64,000 nt of DNA, taken from positions 44,217 through 108,216 of the forward strand of contig JAJXTV010000008.1 of NCBI GenBank assembly GCA_021783515.1. The letters run 5' to 3'. Below the pieces are notes generated by a model. It was not told where the DNA came from and did no database searches. It saw nothing but the letters and a program-made list of their open reading frames with translations. Position 1 is the first letter of the stretch, and every line of letters starts with the position of its first letter. This document shows, piece by piece, positions 22,559 to 35,531 of this stretch. Position numbers and translations under genes: made by a program. The DNA is from Nitrospirota bacterium. Its GTDB lineage: Bacteria > Nitrospirota > Thermodesulfovibrionia > Thermodesulfovibrionales > UBA6898.

Positions 22559-22646
22559 ATTTCTCCTCTATCGTAAAGGGTGGTGCGTAACGGGTGATGA
22601 ATGGGCCTTCACGGCCTTACCCCTCACTCCTCACTCTTCACTGTCT

Positions 22647-24155
<1,509 letters not shown>

Positions 24156-24159
24156 CAGA

Positions 24160-24699
24160 TCACCCCTTTATAAGCTCATCTTTTAACAGCCTAAGCTGGC
24201 CTTTTACGCTGCTGTCGTACATGGTGCTGCCGACCTTGACCAGCACCCCCCCGAGCAGGGACGGGTCGATGACGTATTCGATGTCGACCTCCCGCTCGAT
24301 CAATTTCTTCAACGAGGACTTCAGCCTCGCCTCATAGTCCTTGCCGATCTCGACCGGCGTCATGACGACCGCCTTCGCCCGCCTCATCCTTTCGAGATAG
24401 AGCGCGGTCGCGATCTTCAGGACGTCCGAAAGCGCCGCGACCACCCTGATCTCGGTAAGATGCATGACGAACTTGACCACCTTTTCGGAAAGACCCGCCT
24501 TCGCCGCGACCTGCTGAAACGCCTTCGCCCGCTCCTCGGCGGAAAAACCGGGGTTCACGAGCAGGCTCCTGAACTCCGCGCTCTTCTGCATCAGGTTATC
24601 GACCACGCCGAGCTCCACAAGGGCCTTCGGCATCTCCTCGACGCCCACCACGCTCATGAATGTCTTTGCGTATTTCTTTGCCTGTTTTACCGGTTTCAA
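24160..24699 (-). CDS. atpH: F-ATPase delta subunit
   Basis: C-terminal [28 protein letters not shown]. Confidence 0.95.
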   Translation of the reverse strand: MKPVKQAKKYAKTFMSVVGVEEMPKALVELGVVDNLMQKSAEFRSLLVNPGFSAEERAKAFQQVAAKAGLSEKVVKFVMHLTEIRVVAALSDVLKIATALYLERMRRAKAVVMTPVEIGKDYEARLKSSLKKLIEREVDIEYVIDPSLLGGVLVKVGSTMYDSSVKGQLRLLKDELIKG

Positions 24700-25307
24700 T
24701 TTTTGCCCTCTATCTTTGCGACGGATTCCTCGAGCAGCTTCATCTGCTCTTCCCTGGTCATTTTCTCCCGCAGCTTCTTCTCGGCGAGTTCCATCGCGAG
24801 TTCGGCCGCCTCTTTCTTGATCGCCGACTTCGCCTGCTTCACCTCGAAGTCGATGTTCGTCTTCGCCTGCTCGAGGATCTTGTCCTGCAGTTTGGCGCCT
24901 TCTTCCACCAGCCTCGCCTTTTCCTTCTCGCCGGACATCCTCGCGGCGGAGATCAGCTCATCCATCTCCTTGTCCTTCACCCGAAGCCTCTCTTCCACCT
25001 GCGAAAGCGCCTTCTGTGCAAGCTCCTTCGCCTCGCGCGCCTCCTTCAGGCTCTGCTCGATCAGCTCGGTCCTCTTCTTGAAATATCCCTTGAGGTCCGC
25101 CTTCCTTATCGCGTAGACGAGGAGGACTACCAGGACAAAAAAGTTTATGACCGGCCAGAAATAAGCCTTAAAGAGAGACACCTGCTCCTCCCCGCCCTCC
25201 TGAGCGAAGGCGACGGCGGCGAAAAGGAGAATTTGAAGCGCAATAAGGAGCGGAGTGAAGAGCGCCGAACCTTGAACTTTGGACCTTAAACCTTGAACTT
25301 TCTTCAT
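24696..25307 (-). CDS. atpF: F-ATPase b subunit
   Basis: Single TM followed by charged coiled coil; overlaps atpH. Confidence 0.9.
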   Translation of the reverse strand: MKKVQGLRSKVQGSALFTPLLIALQILLFAAVAFAQEGGEEQVSLFKAYFWPVINFFVLVVLLVYAIRKADLKGYFKKRTELIEQSLKEAREAKELAQKALSQVEERLRVKDKEMDELISAARMSGEKEKARLVEEGAKLQDKILEQAKTNIDFEVKQAKSAIKKEAAELAMELAEKKLREKMTREEQMKLLEESVAKIEGKN

Positions 25308-25726
25308 GCCTTTACCAACTTCCTGACTATCTCGTCCGAGAATTTCTCAACATCGGCCCTGAGCGCCTGCCTCGCCCTGGCGACTTCGGCCTGCAACTCT
25401 TCCCTCGCCTTCTGCAGCATCGCCCCGGCCTTCGTCTCGGCGTCGGTGAGGGCCTGTTTCTGCGCATTGAGGCCTTCGTTTCTCATCGACTCGAAGGCGT
25501 CCTTCGCCTTCTTTCTCGCCTCGCCGAGATCCTTGTTCATCTGGGCGATGCCCTCTTCCTTCTTCGCGTCCATCTCCCTTGCGGCGCTGAGCGCGCCCTT
25601 GGTGGAATCTTCTCTTTCCTTGAAGATCTTCAGGAGGGGCTTGTAGAGGATGATATTGAGGACAAACATGAGAACGAGGAAATTAGCTGCCAAAATCAGG
25701 AGCCAGTTAATGTGTATGTCAAGCAT
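25304..25726 (-). CDS. F-ATPase b'-type subunit
   Basis: MLDIHINWLLILAANFLVLMFVLNIILYKPLLKIFKERE; overlaps atpF. Confidence 0.88.
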   Translation of the reverse strand: MLDIHINWLLILAANFLVLMFVLNIILYKPLLKIFKEREDSTKGALSAAREMDAKKEEGIAQMNKDLGEARKKAKDAFESMRNEGLNAQKQALTDAETKAGAMLQKAREELQAEVARARQALRADVEKFSDEIVRKLVKA

Positions 25727-25770
25727 CTTATCTCCTCTTGGAATGAGATTTTTTGCCTTGAAACTCACGA

Positions 25771-25799
25771 AGATTAGCATAGGGCCAAAAGTTTGTCAA
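25771..25799 (-). promoter_or_regulatory. Sigma70-like promoter of atp operon
   Basis: Minus strand TTGACA-17 bp-TAATCT, about 45 bp upstream of the b' ATG. Confidence 0.65.
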
Positions 25800-26039
25800 G
25801 CCTTTTTATATTTAGAAATAAGAGGTTACCTAAAAATTTATCTATAGCCTGATAAGTAATTTTTATTATTATTTCATGGGGCAAGGTTACGGGGCCGCAA
25901 ACACTGCCGCTGTCTGCCGGCGGGGGTGGTCGAAGGCCGGAGTGGTACTTGGAAGAATAGGCAGCCCGATGCAGCAGAAATTATAGTTATAGTAATATAA
26001 CAGGCATGAAAGCCATTTTTTATTTTCCGGACATATAAT

Positions 26040-28400
26040 ATGGAAACGGCTTCTCTTCAGTCGCTCGAATTCCCTCGGCTTCTCGACCTTGTGGGGGCGC
26101 ATGCCCGCAGCGAGGCCGGCCGGCGCTCCGTGCACGCTATTGTGCCCTTCGCCACGACAGAGGAGATTAAGCGCCGGCAGCAGTTGGTCGGAGAGATCAT
26201 GACGATGTCGGCGCAAGGGGCCCCGCTCCGGATGTCGGGTTTCCCGGATATCGGGCCGCTGCTCGCCAGGGCTAAGCCGGACGGCGCGGTCCTCGAGGCT
26301 CTAGAGCTGGCCGGCTTCATCCCTATGCTGGGGACATCCAAAGCAGTCGCGGAGCAGATACAGGGAAGCGACAACCTGCCGTCCCTGCAGGAGCTCGCCT
26401 CCGGACTGACCGGCTTTCCAGAAATCCTCCGCCTCCTCACACGCTCGGTAAACAGCGAAGGGGATATCCTCGACAGCGCCTCGGCCCTGCTTGCGGACCT
26501 GCGGGAACGGATAAGGAGACTCGAGGTCAGGATACAAAAGAAGCTCGAGGAGATGGTCAGGGACGAGCGGCTCGGCGTCTTCCTCCAGGACGACTTCATC
26601 ACGAAGAGGTCGGGAAGATGGGTCATCCCGGTCCGGATGGACTCCAAGGGTCAGGTGGCCGGGGTCGTCCACGACGTCTCGGGCTCCGGAGAGACCGCCT
26701 TCATGGAGCCGCTCGCGATCATCAATATCGCAAACGAGCTCGAAAACCTCGTAGCCGAGCAGAAGGCAGAGGAGATACGGATACTCAAAGCGATCTCCGC
26801 GAAGGTTCGCGCGGAGGCGGACGGGATCGCATCGGAATACGCCGTCGTCGTCCGTCTCGACCTTCTGAACGCGATATCGGAGTTCGGGAGTTCGCTCCGC
26901 ATGGAGCTCCCGGCGGTCAGCGAAGCGGGTTCTCTCTCGCTCCGCGGCGGCCGCCATCCCCTCCTCATGATCGCGCTGAAGAAGTCTGCCGGTCTCGGAG
27001 AAGTGGTCCCCCTTGATATCGCACTCGGTGGAGAGAACACCGTGATGGTGATCACCGGTTCGAACGCGGGCGGCAAGACGATCGCGATCAAGACGGTCGG
27101 CCTGCTCCTGCTGATGGCGCATGCGGGCATGCCGGTGCCGGCGTCGCCGGCATCCGTCTTCCCTCTGGCGACGAAGGTGCTGGTCGACATAGGCGACGAG
27201 CAGTCGATCGAAAGCAGCCTCTCGACCTTCTCGGCGCATATCTCCCACATCTCGGCGATCCTGAGGTCCGCCGGACCCGGATCGCTCGTGCTGATCGACG
27301 AACTCGGCACCGGGACCGACCCCGAGGAAGGCGCGGCGCTCGCCTGCGCGGTACTCAACGAGCTGAGGGCGGCGGGGGCGCTCGTCTTCGCCACCACCCA
27401 CCTGTCGGAGATCAAAGGGTTCGTCCACAGGAGCGAAGGCATGCTGAACGCCTCGATGGAGTTCGACCGCAAGACGTTCCTTCCGCTCTACCGGCTGCGG
27501 ACGGGAGAGCCGGGCCAGTCCCACGCCCTCGAGACTGCGCGCAGATACGGCCTTCCCGAAGGAATCATCGACTCGGCAAAGGCGATGCTCGGCGGGGTGA
27601 AGGCCGAGTTTGACAACCTCATCGACGACCTGCAGCGGAAGCGGGAGGAATACGAACACGCGCTCGAACGGCTCGGGGAAGAAAAGAGGGCCCTGGCCGA
27701 AAAGCTCGACCTTGCCGGCAGAAGACTGGCCGAGGCGGAGGCATCGAAGAAAGAGGCCCTTGCGAAGGCGTATCAGGATGCGGCGGGAATCGTCCTCGAC
27801 GCCAAGAGGAAGATGCATTCTCTGATGGAGGAGTTGAAAAAGGGGGACAGGGCAAAAGGCCGCGAGGTCATCCGTAAAGCGGAGGCGGTCCAGAAAGAGG
27901 TATCGCAAAAGATACGGGAATACGGCGCGGTCGAAAACAGGCCGCTGGCGCTCGAGGAGATCAGAGAGGGAGAAATGGTCTTCGTCACCTCTGTCGGCTA
28001 TGACGCCTCGGTGGTCAAAGTAGACAGGAAGGAACGGCGTGTCCGGGTCTCGGCCGGCGGCAAGGAGATCGAAGTCCCTGTGGCAGACATCTCAGCCGGG
28101 AAGGGAAAGCCCCTTGCGGGAGAAAAAGAAGTGCGGCCGGCCGTTCCGGACGAGGCTGTGACTTCGCGGATCAATCTGCTCGGCATGAGGGTGGAGGAGG
28201 CGCTCTCGAAACTCGAACCTTTCCTCAACCATGCGGCGCTCGCCGGCCTGACCGAAGTGACTATCATCCACGGCTACGGGACGGGCGCTCTCGCCCGGGC
28301 TGTACGCGAGCATCTCGAAGGCCACCCGCTGATAAAGAGTTTCAGGAAGGGAGAGCCTTCCGAAGGCGGGGGAGGGGTGACCGTGACAACGTTGAAATGA
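26040..28400 (+). CDS. mutS2: Endonuclease MutS2
   Basis: GSNAGGKT, LIDELGTGTDPEEGAAL, C-terminal Smr domain (IIHGYGTGALA). Confidence 0.97.
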   Translation: METASLQSLEFPRLLDLVGAHARSEAGRRSVHAIVPFATTEEIKRRQQLVGEIMTMSAQGAPLRMSGFPDIGPLLARAKPDGAVLEALELAGFIPMLGTSKAVAEQIQGSDNLPSLQELASGLTGFPEILRLLTRSVNSEGDILDSASALLADLRERIRRLEVRIQKKLEEMVRDERLGVFLQDDFITKRSGRWVIPVRMDSKGQVAGVVHDVSGSGETAFMEPLAIINIANELENLVAEQKAEEIRILKAISAKVRAEADGIASEYAVVVRLDLLNAISEFGSSLRMELPAVSEAGSLSLRGGRHPLLMIALKKSAGLGEVVPLDIALGGENTVMVITGSNAGGKTIAIKTVGLLLLMAHAGMPVPASPASVFPLATKVLVDIGDEQSIESSLSTFSAHISHISAILRSAGPGSLVLIDELGTGTDPEEGAALACAVLNELRAAGALVFATTHLSEIKGFVHRSEGMLNASMEFDRKTFLPLYRLRTGEPGQSHALETARRYGLPEGIIDSAKAMLGGVKAEFDNLIDDLQRKREEYEHALERLGEEKRALAEKLDLAGRRLAEAEASKKEALAKAYQDAAGIVLDAKRKMHSLMEELKKGDRAKGREVIRKAEAVQKEVSQKIREYGAVENRPLALEEIREGEMVFVTSVGYDASVVKVDRKERRVRVSAGGKEIEVPVADISAGKGKPLAGEKEVRPAVPDEAVTSRINLLGMRVEEALSKLEPFLNHAALAGLTEVTIIHGYGTGALARAVREHLEGHPLIKSFRKGEPSEGGGGVTVTTLK

Positions 28401-28415
28401 GCGCGGTTGAGGGGC

Positions 28416-29750
28416 TCAGTGTTTCTTCAGAAACGCGCCGATGTCGCGCGACACCGGATTGTCCTTCCAGTCCCAGGCCCGGGACGGCATGACATCTATG
28501 CTGACCGGCTTGGCGTCCCATCCCCCTGCGGGATAGATAAAGGCTCCCACTCCCTGGATGAATAACGACCAGGCAAAAAAGACCATGAAGGCGGCCCATG
28601 GCAGAGAACCCTTACGCGCATGTCGAAACCAGGGGATGGCCGCCAACAGGAGCATCGGCTGGACCTCGGTGAGGTACCGGGGACCAAAGCTGTAGCCGCC
28701 CCACCAGGTAGGCCATTTCGTCAGAAGCAGCACCTGCCCCGCAAAGGAGACGATCATTACCAGATAGAAACCAAGGTCAGGGACCTTCCCGCGGATTCCC
28801 CGGTAAAGGCCGGTGAATCCGAAGAAGGCAAGGGGGAAATAGAGGAAGAGTCCGCGGCCGGGACTCAAGAGCAGGCCGCCGAGCCCTTCCAAAAAATCAG
28901 CGTCGAAGGGCCGTGTGTATCCGCCCCGGAGCGTACCGAATACCGCCACATTGTATAGAGCGAGCGCCGCACCGAGCGCAGTCGCCGGGAACAGATAGTG
29001 GAGCCAAAAAGAGGGGCGTCTTATCAGTATCCATCCTCCCAAGGCGGCGGCAAACAGAACGTTGGTCGGTCTGACCGCAACTGCGAGCCCGCAGCAGAGC
29101 CCGACAAGAAGCGCCTTCCCCGCCGACGGATTATCGACGTGCGCAAGGGCAGCAAGAGCCGCCGACAGGATGAAGAGGACGCCGGGTCCGTGCTGCCAAA
29201 GCGCCTGGGATGAGATAGCCCAGGCCTGGGACGCAAAGGCGTATGCGAACGTCAGGACCCATGCCTGCCTCCGCGCCAGACCGAGTCGAAAACAGAGCAG
29301 ATAAAAGAGAACCACCGTACCCGAGGCGACAGCAGAGGCAGAAATTTTTTCGGCAATCCGGGAAAAAAATGCCCATTCCGCCGTATCCGGATGGAAGAGA
29401 TGGTAGATTCCTACCGGCAGCATATAGAACGGGGTGACGAGCAGGCCGGTGGCAACGGGGTACGCGGAGAAGATCCCGTATCTCGTTTCATGAAAGAAAT
29501 AGGGAACAGGAATGTCCTTTTGACTTCGGTACATTCCCCCGCAATAGTCGGCGTAATAACGGCTGTATCTGTCCATGCGAAGCGTCCCTTCCGTCAGAAG
29601 GGTGACGGGAATAAGAGCTGCGGGGACGCTGTCGCCGGAAGCAATCGGACGCAGGTTGATATTATAGAGAAAAAAAGCGATGAGAAAGAGAAGGATGCCG
29701 TCGCGCACCCTCTCCCCGTTGATGCTCAAACGAAAAGGCGAACAGGACAA
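28416..29750 (-). CDS. Multi-TM glycosyltransferase-like membrane protein
   Basis: About 10 hydrophobic segments, GT39/PMT-like layout. Confidence 0.6.
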   Translation of the reverse strand: MSCSPFRLSINGERVRDGILLFLIAFFLYNINLRPIASGDSVPAALIPVTLLTEGTLRMDRYSRYYADYCGGMYRSQKDIPVPYFFHETRYGIFSAYPVATGLLVTPFYMLPVGIYHLFHPDTAEWAFFSRIAEKISASAVASGTVVLFYLLCFRLGLARRQAWVLTFAYAFASQAWAISSQALWQHGPGVLFILSAALAALAHVDNPSAGKALLVGLCCGLAVAVRPTNVLFAAALGGWILIRRPSFWLHYLFPATALGAALALYNVAVFGTLRGGYTRPFDADFLEGLGGLLLSPGRGLFLYFPLAFFGFTGLYRGIRGKVPDLGFYLVMIVSFAGQVLLLTKWPTWWGGYSFGPRYLTEVQPMLLLAAIPWFRHARKGSLPWAAFMVFFAWSLFIQGVGAFIYPAGGWDAKPVSIDVMPSRAWDWKDNPVSRDIGAFLKKH

Positions 29751-29766
29751 GGCGGCTTTATCCCGG

Positions 29767-30300
29767 CTAGTCCCCTTCGAACTCGGTCAGCGAGAAGATC
29801 CGGTATCCCTTTTCGACAAGCCTCTTTTCCCCGCCCACGTCCGGAAGATTGACGATGAAGGCCATCTCCGACACTGTCCCGCCGAGCTTTTCGATCAGCG
29901 TCGCGGCCGCCAGCGCGGTACCGCCCGTCGCAAGGAGGTCATCGACAAGAAGCACCTTCGCCCCTGCCGCTATCGAGTCTTTGTGCATCTCTATCGTGTC
30001 GGCGCCGTATTCGAGCTTGTACTCGTGGCTCACCGTCTCGGCGGGAAGCTTGCCCTTCTTTCTCACCGGAATGAATCCCTTCCCGAGTGTGTAGGAAAGC
30101 GCGCCCCCTATGATGAACCCGCGGGATTCGATACCGACGATCACGTCGAACTCCACCTCCGCGGTGATGTACCGCTGGGTAAAACTGTCGATCGCGAGTC
30201 TGAACCCCACCGGGTCCTTGATCAGCGTCGTGATGTCCCGAAACATGATGCCCTTCTTCGGATGGTCGGGGATCGTCCGTATCTTCGATTTGATAGGCAT
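29767..30300 (-). CDS. apt: Adenine phosphoribosyltransferase
   Basis: DVIVGIESRGFIIGGALSY; VLLVDDLLATGGTA. Confidence 0.97.
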   Translation of the reverse strand: MPIKSKIRTIPDHPKKGIMFRDITTLIKDPVGFRLAIDSFTQRYITAEVEFDVIVGIESRGFIIGGALSYTLGKGFIPVRKKGKLPAETVSHEYKLEYGADTIEMHKDSIAAGAKVLLVDDLLATGGTALAAATLIEKLGGTVSEMAFIVNLPDVGGEKRLVEKGYRIFSLTEFEGD

Positions 30301-30314
30301 GTCGCTTCCTCCTG

Positions 30315-31079
30315 TCACCGGCATTCGCACTCCGTCCGTTCGATCGTCGTTATCGCGTCGAGGACCAGCCGTATCACATTGTCGGCGTTCTTTTTCATTA
30401 TTGAGAGTATCATGTCCCAGGTGACCGGCTCCTCGCCTTCTTTCCAGCAATCGTAGTCAGTCGACATCGCGATCGTCTGGTAGCAGATCCCGGCCTCCCT
30501 CGCAAGCGCCACCTCCGGGACCGTAGACATATTGATCACGTCCGCCCCCAGCATTCTGAACATGTGAGACTCGGCCTTCGTCGAAAACCTCGGCCCTTCG
30601 ATCGTCACCACGGTCCCCCGCGTATGGTGCCTGAGTTTCAGCCGTTTGGCGGAGTCAGTGAGGACCGAGCGGAGATACCCGCAGAAGGGCTCGGCCATCG
30701 GGGTATGGACCACCTTCTTCTCATGGAAGGTCAGCGGCCTGTGCCTCGTGAAATCGATGAACTGGTCCACAAAGACGAGGTCTCCCGGCCGTATTTTTTC
30801 GCGCAGGGAACCGACTGCGGTGGTGGCGAGGATATGGGTGCAACCCTCTTTCTTCAGCGCGTGGATGTTCGCGCGGTAATTGACGCCGGTGGGATAGATC
30901 GAGTGGTCCTTGCCGTGCCTGGCCAAAACGACCGCATCGACCCCCCTTATCTTTCCTATTGCCAATGGGGACGACGGATTACCGAAGGGCGTCTTCACCC
31001 TTTTCTCCGTCCTGTTTTTCATCAGCGAGGGGTTGTCGAGTCCGGACCCTCCGATGACGGCCACCTTGATCTTCGCCAT
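30315..31079 (-). CDS. mtnP: S-methyl-5'-thioadenosine phosphorylase
   Basis: [46 protein letters not shown]. Confidence 0.95.
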   Translation of the reverse strand: MAKIKVAVIGGSGLDNPSLMKNRTEKRVKTPFGNPSSPLAIGKIRGVDAVVLARHGKDHSIYPTGVNYRANIHALKKEGCTHILATTAVGSLREKIRPGDLVFVDQFIDFTRHRPLTFHEKKVVHTPMAEPFCGYLRSVLTDSAKRLKLRHHTRGTVVTIEGPRFSTKAESHMFRMLGADVINMSTVPEVALAREAGICYQTIAMSTDYDCWKEGEEPVTWDMILSIMKKNADNVIRLVLDAITTIERTECECR

Positions 31080-31206
31080 GAGTCTCCTCCCTAGCAGGTT
31101 TGTGTAAGAAAGATAGCCGACGACGAAACGGAATGTCAAGGCGGCCCCGCTCCCCGCTCCGGCGTCTGCGGATGCCGAATTCACATCGCCCCGCCAGTGA
31201 AGTATA

Positions 31207-33651
31207 ATGGCTGATATGAGCGCCAAGATTCTCAACGGGCTTACTTCGGAGGAGGCGGCCGGGAAACTCCGCGAGGCAGGACCGAACCTGATCTATCGGC
31301 CCGACAAGACAAGTTTATTCAGGGTCGTCCGCCACGAGGTGGCCGAGCCGATGATCCTCCTTCTGTTCGTAGTCGGATTCTTTTACAGTATATGGGGAAA
31401 GGCCGGCGATGCGGCCACGATCTTTGTCATCATCGCTCTTCTTGTCCTGGCCGAGGCATATAACGAATCCCGCGCGAAAAAGGCGATCGCCTCTCTCGCC
31501 GTGATAGCCGCCCCGCGGGCAAAGGCGATCAGAGACGGCGCGGTGGCCGAAATCCTCACGGAAGAAGTGGTGCCCGGTGACCTCATTGTCGTGGCACAAG
31601 GCGCCCTGATCCCCGCCGACGCGACGGTTGTCGCCTCCGCGGGGCTTCAGGTCGACGAGTCGTCGCTCACCGGCGAGTCCGTTCCCCAGGACAAGAAGAA
31701 AGGGAACATGATCTTTGCGGGAACAACCGTAGTCGCCGGTGAGGGCGAGGCATATGTCCTTTCGACCGGCAGGAGCACAAGGCTCGGAGGGATAGCGGCG
31801 GCGCTCAAGACCGTTCAGGCCCCGAGGACCGTCCTTCAACGGGCCATGAAATCTCTCGTAAAGAAGCTCGTCTTCGTAGCAGTCTTCTTTTCAGTCGCCA
31901 TTCCCCTTCTGGGCGTGGCCCGCGGCCAGGACGTCAGGCTGATGGTGCTGACCGGCCTTTCGCTGGCGTTTGCGACGATTCCGGAAGAACTGCCGATCAT
32001 CATCACGATGGTGCTGGGGCTCGGCGCGTATCGCCTCTCCCGGCATAAGTTCCTCGTCAAGCGCCTCCAGGGCGCCGAGACGCTCGGAAACGCAACCGTG
32101 ATCGTAAGCGATAAAACCGGAACGATTACCGAGGGGAGGATGCGGGTCGCCGAGGTATACCCGGAGAAAAGGGAGGCGGCGGTGCTCGATGCCGCCCGCG
32201 GTTCTCTCCCGGAACTCGTGCTCTCGCCTATGGAGATGGAGCTGAAAGAAGCGGCAGCGCAGAGGGGCTCGGGACGGGTGCTTCCGGAAATACTCCGCCA
32301 GAGGAACCTGGGCGACAGGGGAAAGAAGACGAAGGCGGTGGTGCGGAAGAATGAGGGCCATTTCGCGCTCTATACGGCGGGCGCACCCGAGGAACTGCTC
32401 GGCTCCTGCCGCGGAAACGGAGAAATGGGCGCGCTTCTCGCCGCCGAATCTTCGAAGGGAAGACGGGTCATCGCCGTGGCCCGGCGCGATCTTCTGCCCG
32501 GCCAGGAGACGCTGGATTTCGCAGAGATCGAGAGGGACATGGACTTCTGCGGGCTGATCTCCTTCGAGGACGCTCCGAGGGAAGACGTCGCCGAAACGAT
32601 CGCGCTCGCAGCGAAGGCCGGGATCAGGACTATCATGGTGACCGGCGACCATGCCATGACCGCATACTTTATCGCCGAAAAAATCGGCGTCCCTGCCGGA
32701 AGGGTGCTCGAAGGAAAAGACCTCGACGGGATGACAGGGGAGCAGCTTCAGGCAGCGGTCCGGGAGTGCCGGATCTTCGCTCGCACCGACCCTTCCCACA
32801 AACATCGCATCGTCAGGGCGCTTCAGGCAAACGGCGAGGTGGTTGCGGTGACCGGCGACGGCGTCAACGACGTGCTCGCACTCAAGGCGGCGGATATAGG
32901 GATCGCCATGGGCCTCAGGGGTACAGACGTGGCGAAGGACGCGGCGGATGCGGTGCTCGCCGACGACGACTTCACCACGATCGCCCGCGGCATATTCGAA
33001 GGAAGAACTTTTTTCGACAACCTCAGGAAAGGGATCGCCTATTATCTCTCGGTGAAGGCTGCGCTGATCATGATCTTTCTCCTCCCCGTCCTCATCGGCA
33101 TACCGATGCCGTTCAGCCCGATCCAGATCGTCGTACTCGAGCTCTTCATGGACCTTGCGGCGTCGGCGGGGTTCGTCTCGGAGCCGAAGGAAACGAACAT
33201 CTATTCCAGGCCTCCCCGCAACCCCCGGGAAAAGGTCCTTACCCCCCGTATCGCGGCGCGCGTCCTTGCCGGAGGGCTCGTCCTCTCCGGCTCGGTCTTG
33301 GCCGCATACTTCTATGCGCGGCATCTCGGAATGGACCTGGCCCAGACCCAGACCTTCGCGTTTTCGGCGTGGATATTCGGCCACATCTTCCTTGCCTTCG
33401 TCTCCCGCTCCGAAAGCGAACCGCTTCTGACCCTCGGAATTTTCACCAACCCCGTGATAAACCTCTGGGCGGCGGGGGCGGTTGCCTTCCTGCTTCTGGG
33501 CATCTATGTGCCCATGCTCAGCGAAAAACTGAACCTCGCATCAATAGACTTCGGCAGAATACTCGCCATCGCCGCCGCCTCCCTTGTGATCGTCGGATCG
33601 CTCGAAATGCGGAAGTACCCGGGCCGGCCCCCCCACCCGGATCGCTCATAA
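31207..33651 (+). CDS. P-type cation-translocating ATPase (HAD-IC)
   Basis: [58 protein letters not shown]. Confidence 0.93.
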   Translation: MADMSAKILNGLTSEEAAGKLREAGPNLIYRPDKTSLFRVVRHEVAEPMILLLFVVGFFYSIWGKAGDAATIFVIIALLVLAEAYNESRAKKAIASLAVIAAPRAKAIRDGAVAEILTEEVVPGDLIVVAQGALIPADATVVASAGLQVDESSLTGESVPQDKKKGNMIFAGTTVVAGEGEAYVLSTGRSTRLGGIAAALKTVQAPRTVLQRAMKSLVKKLVFVAVFFSVAIPLLGVARGQDVRLMVLTGLSLAFATIPEELPIIITMVLGLGAYRLSRHKFLVKRLQGAETLGNATVIVSDKTGTITEGRMRVAEVYPEKREAAVLDAARGSLPELVLSPMEMELKEAAAQRGSGRVLPEILRQRNLGDRGKKTKAVVRKNEGHFALYTAGAPEELLGSCRGNGEMGALLAAESSKGRRVIAVARRDLLPGQETLDFAEIERDMDFCGLISFEDAPREDVAETIALAAKAGIRTIMVTGDHAMTAYFIAEKIGVPAGRVLEGKDLDGMTGEQLQAAVRECRIFARTDPSHKHRIVRALQANGEVVAVTGDGVNDVLALKAADIGIAMGLRGTDVAKDAADAVLADDDFTTIARGIFEGRTFFDNLRKGIAYYLSVKAALIMIFLLPVLIGIPMPFSPIQIVVLELFMDLAASAGFVSEPKETNIYSRPPRNPREKVLTPRIAARVLAGGLVLSGSVLAAYFYARHLGMDLAQTQTFAFSAWIFGHIFLAFVSRSESEPLLTLGIFTNPVINLWAAGAVAFLLLGIYVPMLSEKLNLASIDFGRILAIAAASLVIVGSLEMRKYPGRPPHPDRS

Positions 33652-33709
33652 ACTTCAGACCGTTTGCTGCACTCTTCCTCACCCGACATCAGGAGAGAAT
33701 ACCCTCTGT

Positions 33710-35320
33710 CTATTTCCTCCGTTCGCCCTCAGTTGGCGCAACTTTCCGGCGCAGCTCGTCACGGAATTCGAGGTATCCCGCCGGCGGTATCCCCTCGCTT
33801 TTTTGAATGGCCCAGTCTGCCGCGTCCAGCGCCTCCTGCAGACGGCCGAGGCGAACGAGGATTCCGGCCCTCGTCATGGAGAGCCCCGAATACTTCTCTG
33901 CGAAACCTCTTCGCCGCGCGATTGCCAGCGCTTCGTCTATGTCTTCCAGCGCTTCTGCGTACTCTCCCGCCTTAAAGCGGTATCGTGCGCGGGCATCGTA
34001 CGCGGCCCCCGCCTGATGGGGAAAGAGACCGATCTCCCTCGTTGCGACTGTTTCGGTGCTGCGCCAGACGGGAATAAGCCGTTCCGTCGCCACGGCGTAA
34101 CAGACTACCTGAGACGCCGCAACTCCGATGACGAGTGCTGCAATTGCCGGATGTCCCTTCTTCCGCATCCTCCGGATGAGCGAGGTGACTCCTGCACCCC
34201 ACAACAGCGACAATCCGAGCGACGGCAGATAGGAATACCGGTCGGCCATCCACTGACCGCCCGTCTGGACGATCCCCAGCATCGGCGCGAGAGTGACAAG
34301 GAAATAGAGCCAGGACGCGGGCCAGACCCGTCTGCCCCTGCTGACAACCGCAGCAGCGGAAAGCGCGACCACGCCGGCCGCGTAAGGAAGATATTCGGCC
34401 GCCGCGGTTTCTGCCACGTTCCCCGGATGAGGGTAATAGGGCGCCAGAGAAGCGGGCCAGACCGTTTTCCAGAGATAAAATATCGCTGCCTTACAGGCAA
34501 TGAGAAGTCTCGAAGAAAGAGTCAGGCCGGCCAGCAGAGACATCGGCTCATGTTGGGCGGATATCGTGAGCAGCGCGGAGCCGGCCGCCATCAGCAGCAA
34601 CGGCGCCTTTTCGGTCAATGCGCCACGGAAGCTGTCTCTGCCCGTGATCCGCGCAAGGGGATACCAGTCGACAATCAGCAGGACCAGAGGAAGGCTCACC
34701 GCAACCGGTTTGCTCAGCAGAGCCAGAGACGCCGAGACCAGCGTCATCCAGTACGCCCCGAAAGCCGGAAAGCCCCGCTCCGGACGGGCCGAGCGCCTCT
34801 CGACGTAACGGAGATGCCACCAAAGGGACGCGGTCACAAAGAAGATGCAGAGCACATCCTTTCGCTCGCTCGCCCATACGACCGACTCGACCCGCAGAGG
34901 ATGAAGCCCGAAGAAAAGCGCGGCGGCCACGCTGCCTGCCGCGACAAGATTCCGGTCCCGCTCCCTCCTTTCAGCGGCCCCTCTCTCCGTGCTCGACTTT
35001 TCAAGCAGGGAGGCGAAGAGAAAACAGGACAGGAACACCGTGGCGCTGTGCAATACGATATTCGTCAGATGGAACCCGAACGGGTTTTCTCCCCAGAGCT
35101 GCCGGTCGAGCGCCAGAGAGAGCATCGTAAGCGGATGCCAGTTTGCCTCGTAAAAATGTGTAAACGACCACACCACTGTATTCCCGTTCAAGGCGGCGAT
35201 ATGACGATTGTCGACGATATAGCCGACATCGTCCAGTTCCAGGAAGCCGTTCCGAAGGGCGGGGAGGAAGACCACAAACGTCGTCAGGCCGGCCAGCAAA
35301 GCGCCCGCCCATATCTTCAT
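33710..35320 (-). CDS. TMTC/O-mannosyltransferase-like membrane protein with C-terminal TPR
   Basis: LDDVGYIVDN, WHPLTMLSLALDRQLWG, HPLRVESVVWASERKDVL. Confidence 0.75.
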   Translation of the reverse strand: MKIWAGALLAGLTTFVVFLPALRNGFLELDDVGYIVDNRHIAALNGNTVVWSFTHFYEANWHPLTMLSLALDRQLWGENPFGFHLTNIVLHSATVFLSCFLFASLLEKSSTERGAAERRERDRNLVAAGSVAAALFFGLHPLRVESVVWASERKDVLCIFFVTASLWWHLRYVERRSARPERGFPAFGAYWMTLVSASLALLSKPVAVSLPLVLLIVDWYPLARITGRDSFRGALTEKAPLLLMAAGSALLTISAQHEPMSLLAGLTLSSRLLIACKAAIFYLWKTVWPASLAPYYPHPGNVAETAAAEYLPYAAGVVALSAAAVVSRGRRVWPASWLYFLVTLAPMLGIVQTGGQWMADRYSYLPSLGLSLLWGAGVTSLIRRMRKKGHPAIAALVIGVAASQVVCYAVATERLIPVWRSTETVATREIGLFPHQAGAAYDARARYRFKAGEYAEALEDIDEALAIARRRGFAEKYSGLSMTRAGILVRLGRLQEALDAADWAIQKSEGIPPAGYLEFRDELRRKVAPTEGERRK

Positions 35321-35531
35321 GTCCTTCCCGCGTTGCGTTTTCTGCATCAGGGAAAGATGACCCCGCATCCCCGCTCCGGGGTGTAACCGGACCGGGAACA
35401 CGCCTGCATATCCGAAATGCTGCGTAAGGAATCGGTACACAAAATGTGAATTTCAGGAAGTTTCATAATCAAAAGTTCACGTTGACTGCCTCTCCTGTTT
35501 CTTGGGATAGTATAGCAGCTCATCGAAGGAC

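Noticed and set aside
26301-27908. 535-aa minus-strand ORF
   Set aside because: Antisense to mutS2
31891-33384. 497-aa minus-strand ORF
   Set aside because: Antisense to the P-type ATPase
33803-35386. 527-aa plus-strand ORF
   Set aside because: Antisense to the TMTC-like membrane protein
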